From Xanthobacteraceae bacterium (lineage in GTDB: Bacteria > Pseudomonadota > Alphaproteobacteria > Rhizobiales > Xanthobacteraceae), in assembly GCA_030044035.1 (NCBI GenBank), contig JASHWN010000365.1, forward strand, positions 1-17,171: DNA of 17,171 bases, written 5' to 3'. The position numbers were made by a program, and so were the translations under genes. Within the stretch, counting starts at the first letter, position 1, and every line of letters begins with the position of its first letter. Positions 14,709-17,171 of the stretch are shown piece after piece. Under the pieces are notes generated by a model, which was not told where the DNA came from, did not search any database, and saw nothing but the letters and a program-made list of their open reading frames with translations.

Positions 14709-15824
14709 GTGCCGCCACACCGGCTTGAAATTGCCGCGATTGCGTCGAAAAAAGCCGGCATGGCGGGGTGGGGACCAGCAAGGATTTGGTGCTGTGCCAT
14801 GGCGACGGCGGCCGTGATCTGGGCCGCACCGCCCGACGCGTCGGCGCAGACGCGCAGCCTATTGGCACCGCAGGACGTCGCGCCTTCCGAGCTTGCACCC
14901 GGCACCGGCAGGCCGGGTGCCAGCATCGTTTATCCCGCACCGCTCGCTCAACCTCCGGCTTCGCCGCTCGCACAATCCGGACCTGTCGTTCCGGCCGGGC
15001 GGGTGGCGCTCGTGGTCGTCGCGCGCTACGGCCGCGACGCGCCGCCGATCAGCGGCGGTTTGATCTGGCGCGTCTACACCGCAAACCCCGACGCCAGCGG
15101 CATGTTCCGCCTGGTCAAGGAGGAGCGGAGCGCGACCCCCACCTTCATTCTTCCGCCAGGCAACTATGTGGTCCATGCGAGCTTCGGGCTGGCAAGCGCA
15201 GCCAAGGCGGTACAGCTGCGCTCTGACACGGTGCGCGAGGTCTTGGACATTCCCGCCGGCGGCATCCGGCTACAGGGCCGCGTCAACGACGTGCACATCC
15301 CGCCCGGGCAAATCTCATTCGATATTTATCCGGGCAGCCAGTTCGATACCGCCGAGCGCCGGCCGATCGCGCAGAACGTGATGACCGGCGACGTGGTGCT
15401 GTTGCCCGAGGGGACTTATTACATCGTCTCGACCTACGGCGACGTCAATGCGGTGGTACGCTCGGATGTGCAGGTGCAGGCCGCCAAGCTGACCGATGTC
15501 GTGGTCACCCATCGCGCCGCCGTCATCACGTTCAAGCTCGTCAACGATAAAGGCGGCGACGCGCTGGCCAACACGCAGTGGACGGTGTCGACGCCGGACG
15601 GCGACGTGATCAAGGAATTGATCGGCGCGTTTCCGCGCCTCGTTCTGGCCGAAGGCGATTATCACTTGATTGCGCGCAACGAAGGCCGCACCTATCCGCG
15701 CGATTTCAAGGTCATCAACGGCGTCGACGGCGAGGTCGAGCTGTCGACGCGCAACAGCGAAGCCGCTCCGGTCCCGGCATCCGCCGCGCCCGCAGCCGTC
15801 GCCCCTGCCGCGCCGGCGCACTGA
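14709..15824 (+). CDS. Exported protein with three beta-sandwich-like repeats, function unknown
   Basis: Not recognised as a named family. The 371-residue product has a signal peptide (hydrophobic core at about 26-40) with likely cleavage at DASA-Q47. A Pro/Ala-rich spacer (about 55-95) follows, then three repeat units of about 80 residues, and a Pro/Ala-rich tail (350-371). Each unit has the same centre: FILPPGNYVVHA at 146-157, VLLPEGTYYIVS at 230-241 and LVLAEGDYHLIA at 311-322. Each centre is followed by a strand pair rich in valine. This L-x-x-G-x-Y pattern is typical of small Ig-like or transthyretin-like units (PEGA or carboxypeptidase-regulatory type), which suggests binding or scaffolding in the periplasm rather than catalysis. 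The start is GTG 14709, with ATG 14760 as an alternative. Its stop lies 3 bp from thrS. Confidence 0.78.
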   Translation: MPPHRLEIAAIASKKAGMAGWGPARIWCCAMATAAVIWAAPPDASAQTRSLLAPQDVAPSELAPGTGRPGASIVYPAPLAQPPASPLAQSGPVVPAGRVALVVVARYGRDAPPISGGLIWRVYTANPDASGMFRLVKEERSATPTFILPPGNYVVHASFGLASAAKAVQLRSDTVREVLDIPAGGIRLQGRVNDVHIPPGQISFDIYPGSQFDTAERRPIAQNVMTGDVVLLPEGTYYIVSTYGDVNAVVRSDVQVQAAKLTDVVVTHRAAVITFKLVNDKGGDALANTQWTVSTPDGDVIKELIGAFPRLVLAEGDYHLIARNEGRTYPRDFKVINGVDGEVELSTRNSEAAPVPASAAPAAVAPAAPAH

Positions 15825-15827
15825 ACG

Positions 15828-17171
15828 TCAGGTGGCCTGTTGCGCCCGCCGCAGGTCCGGCGGCACGGCTTCGGCGGCGAGTGCCGCAAGCGCGGCATCG
15901 AGCGGCATGGTTTGTTGTTTCTCCGAGCCGAGCCGGCGGATCGAGACCGCGTGCTCGGCGGCTTCTTTCCTGCCGACCACGAGCAGCACCGGCACTTTGG
16001 CGAGCGAGTGCTCGCGGACCTTGTAGTTGATCTTCTCGTTGCGCAGGTCGCCTTCGACGCGCAGGCCAAGCCGCTGCGCCGCCGCGATCGCTTGCCGCGC
16101 GTAATCGTCCGCGTCGGAGGTGATGGTGGCGACCACCGCCTGCAGCGGCGACAGCCACAGCGGCAGGTGCCCGGCATAGTGCTCGATCATGATGCCGGTG
16201 AAGCGCTCCAGCGAGCCGAACATGGCGCGGTGCAGCATCACCGGCGTCACCTTGTTGGAATGCTCGTCGATATAGAACGCGCCGAGGCGGCCGGGCATGT
16301 TGAGATCGACCTGGATGGTGCCGCATTGCCAGTCGCGGCCGATGGCGTCGCGCAACACGTACTCGAGCTTGGGTCCGTAGAAGGCGCCTTCGCCTTTGTT
16401 GAGCGTCCAGGGCCGGCCGGAAGCTTTGAGCGCCGCGAGCAGCGCGGCCTCGGACTTGTCCCAGGCGGCATCGTCGCCGATGCGCTTTTCCGGCCGGTCG
16501 GAGAATTTGATGCGCACGTCGTCGAAGCCGAAATCGGCGTAGATCGACAGGATCAGATCGTTGACCTTGAGCACCTCCTCGGCGATTTGCTCCTCGGTGA
16601 TGAAGATATGGGCGTCGTCCTGGGTGAAGGCGCGTACCCGCATCAATCCATGCAGCGCGCCGGACGGCTCGAACCGATGCACCTTGCCGAATTCAGCGAT
16701 CTTGAACGGCAGGTCGCGGTACGATTTCAGGCCATTCTTGAAAATCTGGACGTGGCCGGGGCAGTTCATCGGCTTGACCACGAAGATGCGATCGTCCTCC
16801 TGGCGCGGTTCGATCAAAAACATCGACTCGCGGAAGGTCGCCATGTGGCCTGATGCCACCCACAGCGATGAATCGATCAGCTGCGGCGTGTTGACTTCGG
16901 CATAGCCGGCCGCCTGCTGCCGGCGCCGGATGTAGCTCTCCAAGGTCTGGAACAGCGTCCAGCCTTTCGGATGCCAGAACACCGAGCCGGGCGCCTCTTC
17001 CTGGAAGTGGAACAGGTCCATCTCGCGGCCTAGTCTGCGGTGATCGCGCTTCTCCGCTTGCTCGATCTGTTTGAGATAGGCGTCGAGCTCTTCCTGCTTG
17101 GCGAACGCGGTGCCGTAGATGCGGGACAGCATTTCGCGGTTCGAATCGCCGCGCCAATAGGCGCCGGCGAC
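15828..17171 (-). CDS. thrS: Threonine--tRNA ligase, C-terminal 447 residues (5' end outside window)
   Basis: Class II aminoacyl-tRNA synthetase that charges tRNA-Thr in the cytosol. The visible part starts in [21 protein letters not shown], the junction before the catalytic core, so about 200 N-terminal residues (TGS and editing domains) lie beyond the right edge. An internal ATG at 17132 is not the real start. The core shows the zinc-site cysteine in KPMNCPGH, motif 2 ([28 protein letters not shown] in part), the zinc histidine in DDAHIF, and motif 3 ([16 protein letters not shown]). The anticodon-binding domain is [14 protein letters not shown] onward. A short Ala-rich tail ends the protein. 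It is convergent with the three-repeat exported protein gene. Confidence 0.97.
   Translation of the reverse strand, partial: VAGAYWRGDSNREMLSRIYGTAFAKQEELDAYLKQIEQAEKRDHRRLGREMDLFHFQEEAPGSVFWHPKGWTLFQTLESYIRRRQQAAGYAEVNTPQLIDSSLWVASGHMATFRESMFLIEPRQEDDRIFVVKPMNCPGHVQIFKNGLKSYRDLPFKIAEFGKVHRFEPSGALHGLMRVRAFTQDDAHIFITEEQIAEEVLKVNDLILSIYADFGFDDVRIKFSDRPEKRIGDDAAWDKSEAALLAALKASGRPWTLNKGEGAFYGPKLEYVLRDAIGRDWQCGTIQVDLNMPGRLGAFYIDEHSNKVTPVMLHRAMFGSLERFTGIMIEHYAGHLPLWLSPLQAVVATITSDADDYARQAIAAAQRLGLRVEGDLRNEKINYKVREHSLAKVPVLLVVGRKEAAEHAVSIRRLGSEKQQTMPLDAALAALAAEAVPPDLRRAQQAT

Noticed and set aside
15828..17132. A short complete thrS starting at the ATG at 17132
   Set aside because: The frame continues upstream with conserved ThrS sequence ([11 protein letters not shown]) to the window edge, so this is a truncated view of a full-length gene.

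Overview
The window looks like chromosomal DNA from a high-GC alphaproteobacterium, most likely Hyphomicrobiales (Bradyrhizobiaceae or Xanthobacteraceae type). The reasons are the strong G/C bias at third codon positions (which opens long spurious frames opposite real genes), a PAS_5-type PAS protein and tandem PilZ protein, and an EcfG/RpoE2-like promoter. This is inference from style and gene families, not from a species marker. I see no insertion sequence, phage gene, CRISPR array, tRNA or rRNA. Fourteen protein genes are supported; two run off the window (an RND pump at the left edge, thrS at the right edge).

Layout. 1-4055 (minus): a tripartite efflux operon, periplasmic adaptor then an HAE1/MdtBC-type RND permease. 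4309-5823 (plus): a Do-family periplasmic protease. 5814-8957 (minus): a tight three-gene amino-sugar operon (BadF-type sugar kinase, SIS-domain deaminase, NagA deacetylase). 9069-10046 (plus, divergent): murQ. 10036-11319 (minus): a tandem-PilZ protein preceded by a PAS_5 protein. 11320-11778: the largest gap, holding a predicted structured RNA that ends in a near-ideal intrinsic terminator. 11779-13580 (plus): a rhomboid protease, a two-CBS protein and a small exported cysteine-rich protein. 13599-14573 (minus): a patatin-like phospholipase. 14709-15824 (plus): an exported three-repeat beta-sandwich protein. 15828-17171 (minus): thrS.

How they fit together. murQ and its divergent three-gene operon form a nearly complete cytosolic route for peptidoglycan amino sugars: kinase (GlcNAc and possibly MurNAc), MurQ (MurNAc-6-P to GlcNAc-6-P plus lactate), NagA (GlcNAc-6-P to GlcN-6-P), SIS deaminase (GlcN-6-P to Fru-6-P plus ammonia). 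No PTS, dedicated transporter or regulator gene is visible; inverted repeats between the kinase and murQ are candidate operators. The DegP-like protease, RND pump, rhomboid and patatin point to envelope maintenance, but apart from the operons there is no proof of a shared system.

The most unusual items are the small exported protein with two identical C-X3-C-X6-C-X3-C modules, the unannotated structured RNA/terminator in front of the rhomboid gene, the kinase-murQ pairing, and the three-repeat exported protein next to thrS. Convergent neighbours are packed very closely, with two 3' ends overlapping by 10 and 11 bp.
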